Assembly: GCA_026707045.1 (NCBI GenBank)
Contig: JAPOXO010000096.1
Span: 1 to 64,000, forward strand
Direction: 5' to 3'
DNA from: Gammaproteobacteria bacterium
GTDB taxonomy: Bacteria > Pseudomonadota > Gammaproteobacteria > Pseudomonadales > Azotimanducaceae
Length of the DNA stretch: 64,000 nucleotides
Shown here: positions 21,827-30,938 of the stretch, one piece after another
Numbering within the stretch: position 1 is the stretch's first letter
Layout: each line of letters begins with the position of its first letter
Notes under the pieces: model-generated
What the model saw: the letters and a program-made list of their open reading frames with translations, nothing else
Told to the model about the DNA's origin: nothing
The model's database searches: none
Translations under genes and position numbers: made by a program

Positions 21827-22903
21827 AAGACTTGGAAGGACGGTAGGGCGAACACTCCTCGTCCTACCGTTGTCTTTGCTTGCACTCTGGTCTACAGCTG
21901 ATGTATTAGCCGAATACCGCACTGTTATTGCGGACGTTGAGACGAGCGCAGTGCCAAGTAGCGGCGATGCCGCAGACGATCCCGCAATTTGGATTCACCC
22001 ACCAACCCAGAACGTAGCTTGATCCTTGGCACTAACAAGCGAAAGGGACTCGAGGTTTACAACCTCGACGGGGCAAGGGTTCAATCGCTAAATGTCGGAA
22101 ATCTCAACAATGTCGACCTTCGACAGAACGTCGAATGGGATGGGGCCATTGTGGATATCGCCGTGGCGACCAATCGTTCGACAAATAGTCTGAGTTTATT
22201 CGCGATCGACCGAGAGTTGGGATACGTAGAACACTTGAGTAACGAATCGATAGCCCTAGAACTACCAACCCCTTACGGAATCTGTTTATTCAAGAAGAAC
22301 AGTTCTATCTACGCCTTCGTTAACGACAAGAACGGAACGTTTGAACAATGGGAGTTAAGGCCACGAGGCCGAAGTCGAAGGCTACGGACATTTTCGGTTG
22401 ATTCTCAGCCAGAGGGATGCGTGGTTGACGATGTTTCGGAGACTCTCTACTACGGAGAGGAAGAGTTTGGAGTGTGGAAACGTTCTGCCGGAGCCGACGA
22501 CGAATCCGATGCCACTTTGGTTGCTACGATTTCAAAAAGTGCACTTGAAGCAGATGTGGAAGGTATGGCCATTTACCGCGTTGACGATTCAATAGGGTAC
22601 TTAGTGGTTTCAAGTCAAGGAAACGATTCATTTGCGCTCTTTGAATTGGGCGGAAATAACGAATACATCGGATCTTTCCGAATTCGCGATTCGAATGTAT
22701 TAGGAATCGACGGAGTATCGGGTACCGACGGAATTGAAATATCAAACGCGAAATTTTCTGAGAAATTTCCAATTGGAGTACTGGTCGTACAGGACGACAA
22801 GAACTCCAACCCGACTGGCAATCAGAACTTCAAAGTCGTTGACTGGCGGAGAGTTACGAACCAATTCTCGCTCGGCAGAGAGCTTGCAGAAATTCCTGAA
22901 TAA
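21783..22903 (+). pseudogene. Beta-propeller 3-phytase, interrupted by a frameshift
   Basis: Beta-propeller phytase (PF02333 type), which releases phosphate from phytate with calcium. The first part, from ATG 21783, has a signal peptide (L-L-V-L-P-L-S-L-L-A-L-W-S-T-A) and V-E-T-S-A-V-P-S-S-G-D-A-A-D-D-P-A-I-W-I-H-P. It then stops at 22020. The rest of the family (E-R-S-L-I-L-G-T, N-N-V-D-L-R, G-I-C-L-F, E-G-C-V-V-D-D) continues in the -1 frame to 22903. Adding one base near 22000 would restore H-P-T-N-P-E-R-S and one continuous protein of about 373 residues. Either a real pseudogene or a sequence error is possible; no classic slippery heptamer is seen. It overlaps the receptor's end by 44 bases. 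Confidence 0.85.
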
Positions 22904-22948
22904 ATTGAACGCAGTTCTTCGTCTCTGTTGACGAGTGCGTGTACCAGA

Positions 22949-24169
22949 CTAAGACGCGAAGCGCGCTGGGTCGCCGATCACACCTCGTTCACGCAGATCG
23001 GATAGTTCATCCGGACCCAAGCTCAATTCTTCAGTTAACACATCGTTCGTGTGTTCTCCAAGCCTGGGCGGACGTTTCATATCTACCTTTGATTCCGACA
23101 TGCGTGGTGCAAAACCTAGCATTGGAACAGTTCCGTGCACGGGCAATTCCAAGTCTTCGACAAATCCCCGTTGTTTAAGGTGGTCGTTATGGTGGAGTTC
23201 GGCGGTATCGAGACACGCAGAGCAAGGAACACCTGCGGATGCAATTGCTTCCATTGCTTCGTACTTCGTTCGAGTGCTACACCAGTTGCAGATTTCTTCG
23301 TACAAAGCATCACCGTTTCTTGCACGATCCCCATAGCTGGCGAATCTTGGGTCAACCAGCAAGTCTGGTCGATCAATAGCTGCACACAAACCGTCCCAAT
23401 GGTCGTTGTTGACAGGCATTAAGTAGATGTAGTCATTGGGTCCGAACGGTTTGCACGGGTAAATATTTACCGGAGGAAGACCTCCACGATTACCCGATCG
23501 CGGCGTCGCTCTAGTACCCCATTGTGAACCAATAAACGCGCGAGTACGTACGTAATAGGTCATCGCTTCTTGCATGGACAGTTCTATGACCTGTCCAACA
23601 CCTGTACGCTGACGTTGGATGTATGCAGCGAGGATTGCCATTGCTGCCTGAACTCCAGTGCCAGAGTCACCTGTTGTGGACCCTGGCATCATGGGAGGTC
23701 CGTCCGGTTCGCCAGTTATAGAGAATGCACCAGCGGCTGCCTGTGCGACCATGTCCATACTGCGATACCCAGAATACGGTCCCGTAGTACCGAATCCCTT
23801 GATCCTGGCGTAGATCAGTCCTGGATGTACTTTTGCAAGCGTCTCATACTCGATGTCCAGTTTCTCGACAATTCCGGGTCCGTAGTTCTCTACGAATACA
23901 TCAAACCTTGGGACAAGTCGGAGTAGCAATTTGCGTCCTTCCTCAGTTCGAAGGTTTAATGCGAGGCTTTTCTTGTTGGCATTCCATGCGCAAAAGTAGG
24001 GGGAATAGTCGTTTTGGGCCGAGCCTCGAACTCCACGTCCCGGATCTCCAAACTCTGGAGCTTCAATTTTGACTACATCGGCCCCCATCCACGCCAATGC
24101 TTGAGTACAGGATGTACCTGCCTCGTACTGAGTCATATCGAGGATTCTCAGGCCGTCAAGTGCTGCCAT
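22949..24169 (-). CDS. Family III (CaiB/BaiF) CoA-transferase
   Basis: 406 residues, from ATG at 24169. It begins A-L-D-G-L-R-I-L-D-M-T-Q-Y-E-A-G and contains V-V-K-I-E-A-P-E-F-G-D-P-G-R, both typical of the family. Asp168 in T-T-G-D-S-G-T-G aligns with the catalytic Asp that forms the aspartyl-CoA intermediate in formyl-CoA transferase. These enzymes move CoA between carboxylic acids; the substrate (carnitine, formate/oxalate, bile acid, mesaconate or other) cannot be read from the sequence. It converges on the phytase with 45 bases between them, and no partner dehydrogenase or ligase lies nearby. Confidence 0.9.
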   Translation of the reverse strand: MAALDGLRILDMTQYEAGTSCTQALAWMGADVVKIEAPEFGDPGRGVRGSAQNDYSPYFCAWNANKKSLALNLRTEEGRKLLLRLVPRFDVFVENYGPGIVEKLDIEYETLAKVHPGLIYARIKGFGTTGPYSGYRSMDMVAQAAAGAFSITGEPDGPPMMPGSTTGDSGTGVQAAMAILAAYIQRQRTGVGQVIELSMQEAMTYYVRTRAFIGSQWGTRATPRSGNRGGLPPVNIYPCKPFGPNDYIYLMPVNNDHWDGLCAAIDRPDLLVDPRFASYGDRARNGDALYEEICNWCSTRTKYEAMEAIASAGVPCSACLDTAELHHNDHLKQRGFVEDLELPVHGTVPMLGFAPRMSESKVDMKRPPRLGEHTNDVLTEELSLGPDELSDLRERGVIGDPARFAS

Positions 24170-24399
24170 TCATGCTCCAATCTAGTCGAGGATTTGGGAT
24201 TGCCAGTCGCAATCCACCCGTGTACGAACGCGAATAGTTTAACGTACCAAAATCAATGCTTCATTGCATAATGTGAGCAACAGTCAAGCCTTGGCTCGAG
24301 TAGGGACTGGTATCCTGCGAGTCGGAATAATTCATTTCAGATTCATTCTTTTGATTCCTATATGTTTCACGATTTTTCATGACGGGCAAGTCGTAATTC

Positions 24400-26250
24400 G
24401 TGTCTGACGAATCGTACAACCCGAGCGAGCTCTTTCGCATCAAGACGGTACGAGAGCTTAGTAATCTGATTCCACGAGTATTAAAGCTCTCGTGGGAAGT
24501 ATCGCCGTCAATGATAATCCTCATAGGTGCGCTCACAGTCGTCTCTGGATTGGTCTCACCTGCCACAATCTACCTTACAAAGGTCATCGTTGACACAGTA
24601 TTTGAGAGTCAAGGCCTCACATTGCAATGGTCTCTCGTTGTTGTGCCACTTGCTCTGATTTTCTCGCTGTGGCTTGGTTCCTCCGTTGTAAATGGCATTG
24701 GAGGAGTAGTACAAGATCAGCTGTCCGAACGAACGTTCAACTCGACAAACAAAAAGCTGCTACGTAAAGCATCGACACTCGATATGGCCTTTTTTGAGGC
24801 ACCAAAGTTCTACGACCAATTGACGCAAGCAAACCAGACCCAAGGGTCCCTTCAATACCTTCCAATGTATATATTCGACGTCTTTCAGTCCGCGATTTCG
24901 CTTATCGCGTTGATTGGATTGATGTCTCTGCTTCATCCACTTGCTTTTCTTGTTCTTGTACTCACAGTTGTTCCAAGCTTCTTTCTCCAAGGACATATGA
25001 CACGCCGTGGTTTCCAACTAAGTTCGGACTTGACACGGAACATGAGACAAACCGATTACATGGCACAGGTACTTATGGAGCGCGAAAAGGCGAAGGAAGT
25101 TCGTATTTTCGGATTAGGGAATCTGTTCATTGAACGCTACTTGAACTTTCGGTACGAGTACATTGCTGCGAGCAAAAAGCAAATGATTCGATTTATGGGT
25201 CTCAACTTTGGTCTAGAACTTCTTACCACGCTTGGAATTGGTGTTGTGAGCATATATGCAGTAATTGAGGCTGCTCGCGGTCAGATATCGCCGGGCACGC
25301 TTACTGCAGTATTTGCCGCGGCACAGCAAATTGTTTCAAGCGTGAGCGGACTAGTTTTCATGCTAAACCATGTTTATGGATCCTCATTGGAGGTCTCACG
25401 GTTGTTTGACATACTGGATCTCGATCCCCTGTCAGTTGCTGGATCGTTAGAACCTCCGCGCCAAAATCCAATCAGTCTTGACGCGCACCGCATCGAGAGT
25501 GGAATTAGCTTGAAAAATGTTTCATTCAGATATCCAGCTACGGACCGTGACGTGCTGAAGAACGTCTCCTTTTCCATACCGGTAGGATCTAAGGTTGCGA
25601 TTGTAGGAAAGAACGGTGCAGGAAAGACTACTCTTGTGAAATTGCTTGCTCGCTTCTATGACCCAATAACGGGAACAATCCGACTCGACGGGTGCGACTA
25701 CCGAGATTACGATCTGGAAAGTCTAAGAGGCGGCATCGGTATAGTCTTTCAAGACTTCGTTAAGTATGACATTTCGGCGGCCGAAAACATTGGGGTCGGG
25801 TCGGTAATCAACATTGCGAATCGAGAGAAAATAGTTGAGGCAGCAGTGCAAAGTGGCGCTGATGTACTTGTCGATAGTCTACCTGAAAAATATGACACAG
25901 TATTGGGTCGAACAATGGACGAAGGAGTTGACCTTTCCGGCGGAGAATGGCAACAGATCTCAATTGCTAGAGCGTATATGAGTGATTGCCCGATATTGAT
26001 ACTCGATGAACCGACAGCGGCATTGGATTCCTTGAGGGAGAGAGAGTTATACGAAAGAATATCGAAACTCTCCGAAAACAAAACTGTAATTTTTATTTCT
26101 CATCGATTCTCAACAGTCCGCATGGCGGACATCATCGTGGTCTTGGAAGATGGAAGATCAGTAGAGGTGGGAAGTCATGAAGAACTTCTAGCTAGACGGG
26201 GAAAATACTACGAAATGTTTGAATTACAAGCCACGAAATACCGAGAGTAG
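24400..26250 (+). CDS. ABC exporter half-transporter (membrane + ATPase), first of a pair
   Basis: 616 residues. Six transmembrane helices (about 35-320) are fused to an ATPase domain: Walker A G-K-N-G-A-G-K-T-T at 403-411, signature L-S-G-G-E at 512-516, Walker B I-L-I-L-D-E ending at Glu537, and switch His568. All catalytic residues are present. Helices 1 and 2 are joined by a normal short loop. The signature continues as L-S-G-G-E-W-Q, a variant seen by memory in peptide and lantibiotic exporter families, so this is only a hint. The start is GTG at 24400. The next gene is a close relative 57 bases downstream, and the two probably form a heterodimer. The substrate is unknown. Confidence 0.9.
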   Translation: MSDESYNPSELFRIKTVRELSNLIPRVLKLSWEVSPSMIILIGALTVVSGLVSPATIYLTKVIVDTVFESQGLTLQWSLVVVPLALIFSLWLGSSVVNGIGGVVQDQLSERTFNSTNKKLLRKASTLDMAFFEAPKFYDQLTQANQTQGSLQYLPMYIFDVFQSAISLIALIGLMSLLHPLAFLVLVLTVVPSFFLQGHMTRRGFQLSSDLTRNMRQTDYMAQVLMEREKAKEVRIFGLGNLFIERYLNFRYEYIAASKKQMIRFMGLNFGLELLTTLGIGVVSIYAVIEAARGQISPGTLTAVFAAAQQIVSSVSGLVFMLNHVYGSSLEVSRLFDILDLDPLSVAGSLEPPRQNPISLDAHRIESGISLKNVSFRYPATDRDVLKNVSFSIPVGSKVAIVGKNGAGKTTLVKLLARFYDPITGTIRLDGCDYRDYDLESLRGGIGIVFQDFVKYDISAAENIGVGSVINIANREKIVEAAVQSGADVLVDSLPEKYDTVLGRTMDEGVDLSGGEWQQISIARAYMSDCPILILDEPTAALDSLRERELYERISKLSENKTVIFISHRFSTVRMADIIVVLEDGRSVEVGSHEELLARRGKYYEMFELQATKYRE

Positions 26251-26307
26251 TAAGGTTTTGATTCCATGAAGTTTTTCATCATCTGAAGTTGAGATGAAAG
26301 GACCAAT

Positions 26308-28173
26308 TTGTTAAAGAATTACGCGATGGTATCCGGAATATTTAATCCTTTTGAAGAACTCAAGACCAAGTCGATACTTGAGACACTGAGCCTAATACCA
26401 AGATCGATTGCGTTTGTGTTTCGAGCATCACCTTTTTACTTCCTGGTATCCAATACATCCGGATTTATTAGAGCGGGAATTGGAGCACTATTGCTTTGGC
26501 TGGGAAAAGTTGTAATCGATAGGGTTATTGCAGTTTTTGGCTCAGAGATCGATTGGATGTTCGTGCTGCTTCCGATGATTGCTATTGTTGTTGTGCGAGT
26601 AATTCGAACGGGCATTAGTTCTAGCTCTAATTTCGTGAGTTTCATGGTCATGCAAAAAGTTGATGTCAAGAGCCAAAGCCTTCTTCTCAACAAAGCTGCA
26701 GACCTAGATTTAGCATATTATGAATCTCCTCATTATTATGATCGACTCTATCAAGCAAGAAGTAATATTCATTATATACAATCCGCATCATTAAGTCTGA
26801 TCGGACTGGTTTCAGAAACCTTTATGTTAATTGCAATGTTTGGATTGCTTTCGGTTCTTCATCCTATGGCTTTTCTTCTTTTGTTTGCAACGATTTCTCC
26901 ACGTATATTTATCGAAGGATATACCGCGAGGCGTCGTTTTGATCTTGATATGGAACTGACTAGAAACAACAGGATAACTTACTACTTTCAAAGTTTATTG
27001 CTCGAACGGGAGAATGTTAAGGAAATCAAAATATTTGGACTAGCTAGCTATTTTGTGGAGAAGTTCTTTAAGTATCGCGATTTGCTAATCAAGGCCTATT
27101 TGAGACTTAGTATTCATTTTCTCAAGGTTGAGCTTGTTTTCGATGTGTTGAGTATGTCGGGGTTGTGCTTAGTCTGGTTGTATGCTGTCTATCGAGCAAG
27201 TACTGGCGAAATCACTGTCGGAGACCTGTATATGGTCTTCGGTGCGGCTCAAACTAGCAAGGACTCAATTGAAGCTTGGTTTGGGCAAGGTGGTTCGGTG
27301 TTCGAGAATTCCTTGTACCTAACCCGTTTTTTCGAGCTCGTGGACTTGGATCCTCGAACCGTAGATGGTGCGCTCAATCGTTCTATGGCATCACCAAGGG
27401 CTTTACTTCCCGCTCGACTCGAACAAGGAATCGAACTCAAAAATGTTTCGTTTCGTTATCCTGGCACAGACGAGTTCGTTTTGAAGGACATATCGTTCTT
27501 TATTCCTGCCAGTGCTCGGCTGGCCATAGTCGGGGAGAACGGGGCCGGAAAGACAACCTTGGTCAAGTTACTCACGAGATTCTACGATCCGATCGACGGC
27601 TCGGTATGCTTGGATGGAAAAGACTATAGAGAGTACGAGCTTGATGAATTAAGGAGAGGTATTACCGTGATATTTCAAGATTTTGCCCATTACCATTTTT
27701 CAGTTGCAGACAATATTGGCGTGGGTTATGTTGACTTAATCAACGACCGCACAAGAATAGAACAATCAGCGAAGAACGGTGGGGCACACGATATGGCAAT
27801 GAAGTTGCCTAACCAATATGACACCATGTTGGGAAGGACATATGAAGAGGGAGTCGATCTCTCGGGTGGCGAGTGGCAAAACGTTGCAATCTCCCGAGCC
27901 TTTATGAGTGATGCGCAACTGTTCATACTTGATGAACCTACGGCGGCACTGGATGCGTTCAAAGAGAGTGAGGTCTTTGACAGATTTGCGTATCTAACAG
28001 AGGGACGCACCGTAGTTCTAGTCTCTCATCGCTTCTCAACCGTGCGGATGGCAGATCTGATCTGCGTGATCGAGGATGGTCGTGTCATCGAGTATGGAAG
28101 TCACGAAGAGCTTGTCAAACTGAACGGAAAATATCGTCGAATGTACGACGCTCAGGCCGAACGCTACCATTAG
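26308..28173 (+). CDS. ABC exporter half-transporter, second of the pair
   Basis: 621 residues with the same layout as the preceding gene: six membrane helices, then an ATPase domain with G-E-N-G-A-G-K-T-T, L-S-G-G-E-W-Q, L-F-I-L-D-E-P-T-A and S-H-R. Neither partner shows the degenerate catalytic Glu of some heterodimeric exporters. The start is TTG at 26308, because AAAGGA (26297-26302) lies at proper distance; an ATG at 26326 would lack such a site. Bases 26700-27260 look more AT-rich than the neighbours. A strong terminator follows at 28218. Confidence 0.88.
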   Translation: MLKNYAMVSGIFNPFEELKTKSILETLSLIPRSIAFVFRASPFYFLVSNTSGFIRAGIGALLLWLGKVVIDRVIAVFGSEIDWMFVLLPMIAIVVVRVIRTGISSSSNFVSFMVMQKVDVKSQSLLLNKAADLDLAYYESPHYYDRLYQARSNIHYIQSASLSLIGLVSETFMLIAMFGLLSVLHPMAFLLLFATISPRIFIEGYTARRRFDLDMELTRNNRITYYFQSLLLERENVKEIKIFGLASYFVEKFFKYRDLLIKAYLRLSIHFLKVELVFDVLSMSGLCLVWLYAVYRASTGEITVGDLYMVFGAAQTSKDSIEAWFGQGGSVFENSLYLTRFFELVDLDPRTVDGALNRSMASPRALLPARLEQGIELKNVSFRYPGTDEFVLKDISFFIPASARLAIVGENGAGKTTLVKLLTRFYDPIDGSVCLDGKDYREYELDELRRGITVIFQDFAHYHFSVADNIGVGYVDLINDRTRIEQSAKNGGAHDMAMKLPNQYDTMLGRTYEEGVDLSGGEWQNVAISRAFMSDAQLFILDEPTAALDAFKESEVFDRFAYLTEGRTVVLVSHRFSTVRMADLICVIEDGRVIEYGSHEELVKLNGKYRRMYDAQAERYH

Positions 28174-28217
28174 AGGGATTCTGAACGATTTCAATCCATT
28201 CAGGTTTTGGTACTATC

Positions 28218-28261
28218 AGAATTGATTCAATGGAGGGGTAGCAATGAATCAATTCTTTTTT
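28218..28261 (+). terminator. Intrinsic terminator after the first ABC pair
   Basis: A perfect 12-base stem, AGAATTGATTCA (28218-28229) with TGAATCAATTCT (28245-28256), encloses a 15-base loop and runs into six T residues (28256-28261). It lies 45 bases after the stop of the second ABC gene. The stem is AT-rich, so its strength is uncertain. It separates the first exporter pair from the structured leader and the second exporter block. Confidence 0.75.
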
Positions 28262-28317
28262 CGTCAAGGAAAATCAAACGAAATCGATCTGAATAACGCC
28301 GACTAATAAATCATATT

Positions 28318-28360
28318 GAATCCGGTCGTTTTCTCGAACCGTCGAGCACAACCGGGATTT
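28318..28360 (+). other. Stem-loop with inner hairpin in the 525-base intergenic gap
   Basis: AATCCGGT (28319-28326) pairs with ACC-GGATT (28351-28359, one bulged G). Inside, CTCGA (28333-28337) pairs with TCGAG (28342-28346) around ACCG. A short T run (28358-28361) follows, so it could act as a second terminator or an attenuator. The gap 28174-28698 contains no convincing gene: the only frame of note, 61 codons from 28478, has no good ribosome-binding site and overlaps the structured segment. Confidence 0.4.
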
Positions 28361-28489
28361 TCTGTGTTGCCAGTTTCTCCTACATTCAAACCACATCTTC
28401 ATGGATTGAGTCGTGACGTCTTAGCCAGTAAGTCGCAATGCAGGTTGGAATGGCTCTCTCCAGCATGTTCAGTTTAGATGAAATCTGTC

Positions 28490-28636
28490 GGTATCTCAGC
28501 TAAAGCGCAGAGATACCCACCGCTCTCCGCCGCTTTAGTTGCTCGGCTTGTAACGCCGAACGGCAATCCCAAAGTCATGCAAACTTCCAGCCTACAAAGA
28601 CAGGCCATGGCTACCAATGCATACCGCTGGTTTGCA
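28490..28636 (+). ncRNA. Candidate structured 5' leader with H-type pseudoknot
   Basis: Upstream of the 744-residue ABC gene. Stem 1: GGTATCTC (28490-28497) with GAGATACC (28510-28517), perfect. Stem 2: its loop bases AGCTAAAGCG (28498-28507) pair with CGCTTTAGTT (28531-28540), eight Watson-Crick pairs in a row plus G-U and A-U. The two stems interlock as an H-type pseudoknot. Next comes TCGGC/GCCGA (28543-28547 with 28555-28559). Then TGCAAA-(CTT)-CCAGC (28578-28591) pairs with GCTGGTTTGCA (28626-28636). Four stems in 147 bases, ending 62 bases before the start codon, suggest a riboswitch, attenuator or independent small RNA. No known class was recognised. Confidence 0.45.
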
Positions 28637-28698
28637 CAACCACATGTAGAAATGTCGCATTGACGATTTCATAGCATCCAAATCGCGAGGCGTACAAC

Positions 28699-30933
28699 AT
28701 GCTTGAGACTTTGAAAGAACTGACCAATGCAATTTACGTCAAGGCGCGAGCCGTTGTGCTTCGAAATTGGATTAGAGCGGAAGCATGGGCTAAGAAAGAG
28801 ACTTCTCGAGCTCTAGTTGATCCAGACGCCACTCCCGAGATCACAGCGAGACGAATGGGTAGTGTGATCGTGCGTTCAGTCCCCTTCATGTGGCCCATGA
28901 TCGTTCACATCATCGTGTTTTTTGTGCTGGGAACGATCTTGACGTATCTATTCACCCTCACAGGCTTTTTTACGTCCGACGTGTGGGATAACAAAGTGCT
29001 TGTGAATGACAAATTGCAGCCATTTCAAGCATTTGTTCTGCTTGTGGACGATAGCTATCTTCGTCCACAGTATGTCGAGAAAGATGAAGAAGAGTCAGCT
29101 CAGCAGGGGGATTCCGCGATTGATCCTGACCTGGAAGCAATCTTAGAATCATCCGAGAAGTTCATTGAAGATCCTGCCATTGACGTTCTTTGGGCTGACT
29201 ACCTAACCGAACGGTGTACGACCTTCGTAGGTGAATTGACCAGTTTTGATCCAAGGATCGATTTGTGTAAAGCCCAAAGGCGGGTTGTCCGTAATCACAT
29301 GTTGGTATGGATCGCCATTGGAGAAGTTTTCGGAATTGTTCTATGGGCGTTTTACTTTTACTACCCAAGTTGGGTATGGCAAAACGTGAACCACTATCTT
29401 CGCGTAGCAATGGTTGAACGATTGGAGCACTTGTCGTTGACTTTTCACTATCACAACAGATCTGGAGATGCCATTTACCGCATCTATCAGGATAGCTCGA
29501 TGGTGGTGAATGTTCTGAATGAGTTAGTAGTAGGACCCTTGGAAGACATCCGAAACCTATCAATTGTGTTCGTTTTCCTGTACTGGTTCAATCCTTGGTT
29601 TGCCTTGATTGTCTTGGGAAGCTTTATTCCGATGGCAATAGTTACGGCCTATGGAACACCGTACATTCGCCGTTTATCGGTCGCCAATCGGGTTCTCAAT
29701 AGTAACTTCACGTCTCGTCTGCAGGAGACATTTGCTGCACTCAAAGTCGTTAAGGCAAATTGTGCTGAGCCTATTGTGCTTGAGCGATTTAACGTGGACT
29801 CCCAAAAGGCACTGGACGCCGCTTTGTACTTAAGATTTGGAATGATCGCCCTCAGTTTGATTGTGGCAATCGTCGGAGGACTGGTGGCCTTAGGATTGGA
29901 ATTCACAATTATTCGGTGGACTACTCTAGGAGATAGAGCGACCGCGATTCCCACGTGGGCACTCGTGTTCATTGGGTTCTCCATCTGGAATCTGGCTGCA
30001 TATCGAAAAGCCAACGAGCAAGTGGACAAGTCAATCGGTGCCGCCCGGGGTTTTGTACGTCTCTGGTGCATGTTGCAGGATCTATTCATTGGATTAGAGC
30101 GAGCTTTCTACTTTTTGGATCTCGAGCCTAACGTGACGAGCGCAGAATCTCCACTGCCTTATCCGAAGAAGATCGAGTCTGTTACATGGAATGACGTTCA
30201 CTTCGAGTACGAAGATGGGTCGAAAGTTCTTTATGGTGTCAATCTCGAAGCAAAACCGGGCCAAATCACCGCTATTGTTGGAAGCACTGGTTCGGGAAAG
30301 TCAACACTAATGTCTCTTCTGTTACGGCTATACGACCCCACGAGCGGGGTCGTATCCATCAACGGGACTGACTTGCGAGAATTAGACTTAGATGACGTGC
30401 GGTCCAACACTGCGATCGCTTTACAGAAAAACGTTTTATTTACAAGTACAGTATCTGAAAACATCTCATTTGGAAATAGGGACGCAGACCACGAGGAGAT
30501 AGTTGCAGCAGCAAAAATTGCGTGTGCTCATGAATTCATTGAGGAGTTAGAAGACGGCTACCAGACTCAGTTGGGTGAAAGAGGGAGCAAGCTCTCGTCG
30601 GGTCAACGTCAGCGATTAACCATCGCACGGGCTGTCATACGCAACGATCCTCTGTTGATTTTGGATGAGCCAACAGCCTCTTTAGATGCAAAGACAGAGC
30701 ATGAGGTACTTCGCAACCTTGCAGAATGGGGAGGAGATAAGGTTGTATTCCTGATCACGCACCGACTTTCGACCATTCGAAACGCTGACAATATTGCATT
30801 CCTAGAAGACGGCGTAGTTGTCGAAATAGGTTCCCACGAGGAACTGATGTCACGACGAGATGGTCGTTATCGGGCGTTTGTTGAAGCCGAGGAAATTGGA
30901 GTCACCGGCACAACTGGCGATGCGCGAGGATAG
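28699..30933 (+). CDS. Large ABC half-transporter with long periplasmic loop (pair A, subunit 1)
   Basis: 744 residues. About 60 cytoplasmic residues precede helix 1 (near 66-90). A loop of about 105 residues, acidic in its middle, separates helices 1 and 2 (helix 2 near 200-222); most exporters have a short loop there. The ATPase domain is canonical: Walker A G-S-T-G-S-G-K-S-T at 528-536, signature L-S-S-G-Q at 633-637, Walker B L-L-I-L-D-E at 653-658 and His689. It starts at ATG with GAGG upstream. It is five bases from its partner at 30939, and its closest relative here is the gene at 33225. An export role is inferred from topology; the substrate is unknown. Confidence 0.87.
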   Translation: MLETLKELTNAIYVKARAVVLRNWIRAEAWAKKETSRALVDPDATPEITARRMGSVIVRSVPFMWPMIVHIIVFFVLGTILTYLFTLTGFFTSDVWDNKVLVNDKLQPFQAFVLLVDDSYLRPQYVEKDEEESAQQGDSAIDPDLEAILESSEKFIEDPAIDVLWADYLTERCTTFVGELTSFDPRIDLCKAQRRVVRNHMLVWIAIGEVFGIVLWAFYFYYPSWVWQNVNHYLRVAMVERLEHLSLTFHYHNRSGDAIYRIYQDSSMVVNVLNELVVGPLEDIRNLSIVFVFLYWFNPWFALIVLGSFIPMAIVTAYGTPYIRRLSVANRVLNSNFTSRLQETFAALKVVKANCAEPIVLERFNVDSQKALDAALYLRFGMIALSLIVAIVGGLVALGLEFTIIRWTTLGDRATAIPTWALVFIGFSIWNLAAYRKANEQVDKSIGAARGFVRLWCMLQDLFIGLERAFYFLDLEPNVTSAESPLPYPKKIESVTWNDVHFEYEDGSKVLYGVNLEAKPGQITAIVGSTGSGKSTLMSLLLRLYDPTSGVVSINGTDLRELDLDDVRSNTAIALQKNVLFTSTVSENISFGNRDADHEEIVAAAKIACAHEFIEELEDGYQTQLGERGSKLSSGQRQRLTIARAVIRNDPLLILDEPTASLDAKTEHEVLRNLAEWGGDKVVFLITHRLSTIRNADNIAFLEDGVVVEIGSHEELMSRRDGRYRAFVEAEEIGVTGTTGDARG

Positions 30934-30938
30934 GTGAC

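Noticed and set aside
21989..22903. Independent gene starting with TTG inside the phytase region
   Set aside because: It begins mid-domain without a signal peptide; continuity with the upstream frame shows it is the rest of a frameshifted phytase.
24170..24399. Search for a short precursor peptide before the first ABC pair
   Set aside because: No short frame with a ribosome-binding site and leader-like sequence was found by eye.
28550..28610. Resemblance to a glycine riboswitch core (GCCGAACGGCAA followed by AAACTTCCAG and AAAGACAGG)
   Set aside because: The upstream GGAGAG strand and the required pairing with the CTCTC-like segment are missing, and the downstream gene is an ABC exporter, not glycine metabolism.
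28478..28663. 61-codon frame in the structured leader
   Set aside because: No ribosome-binding site of note and no family resemblance; it lies across the stems that look like RNA structure.
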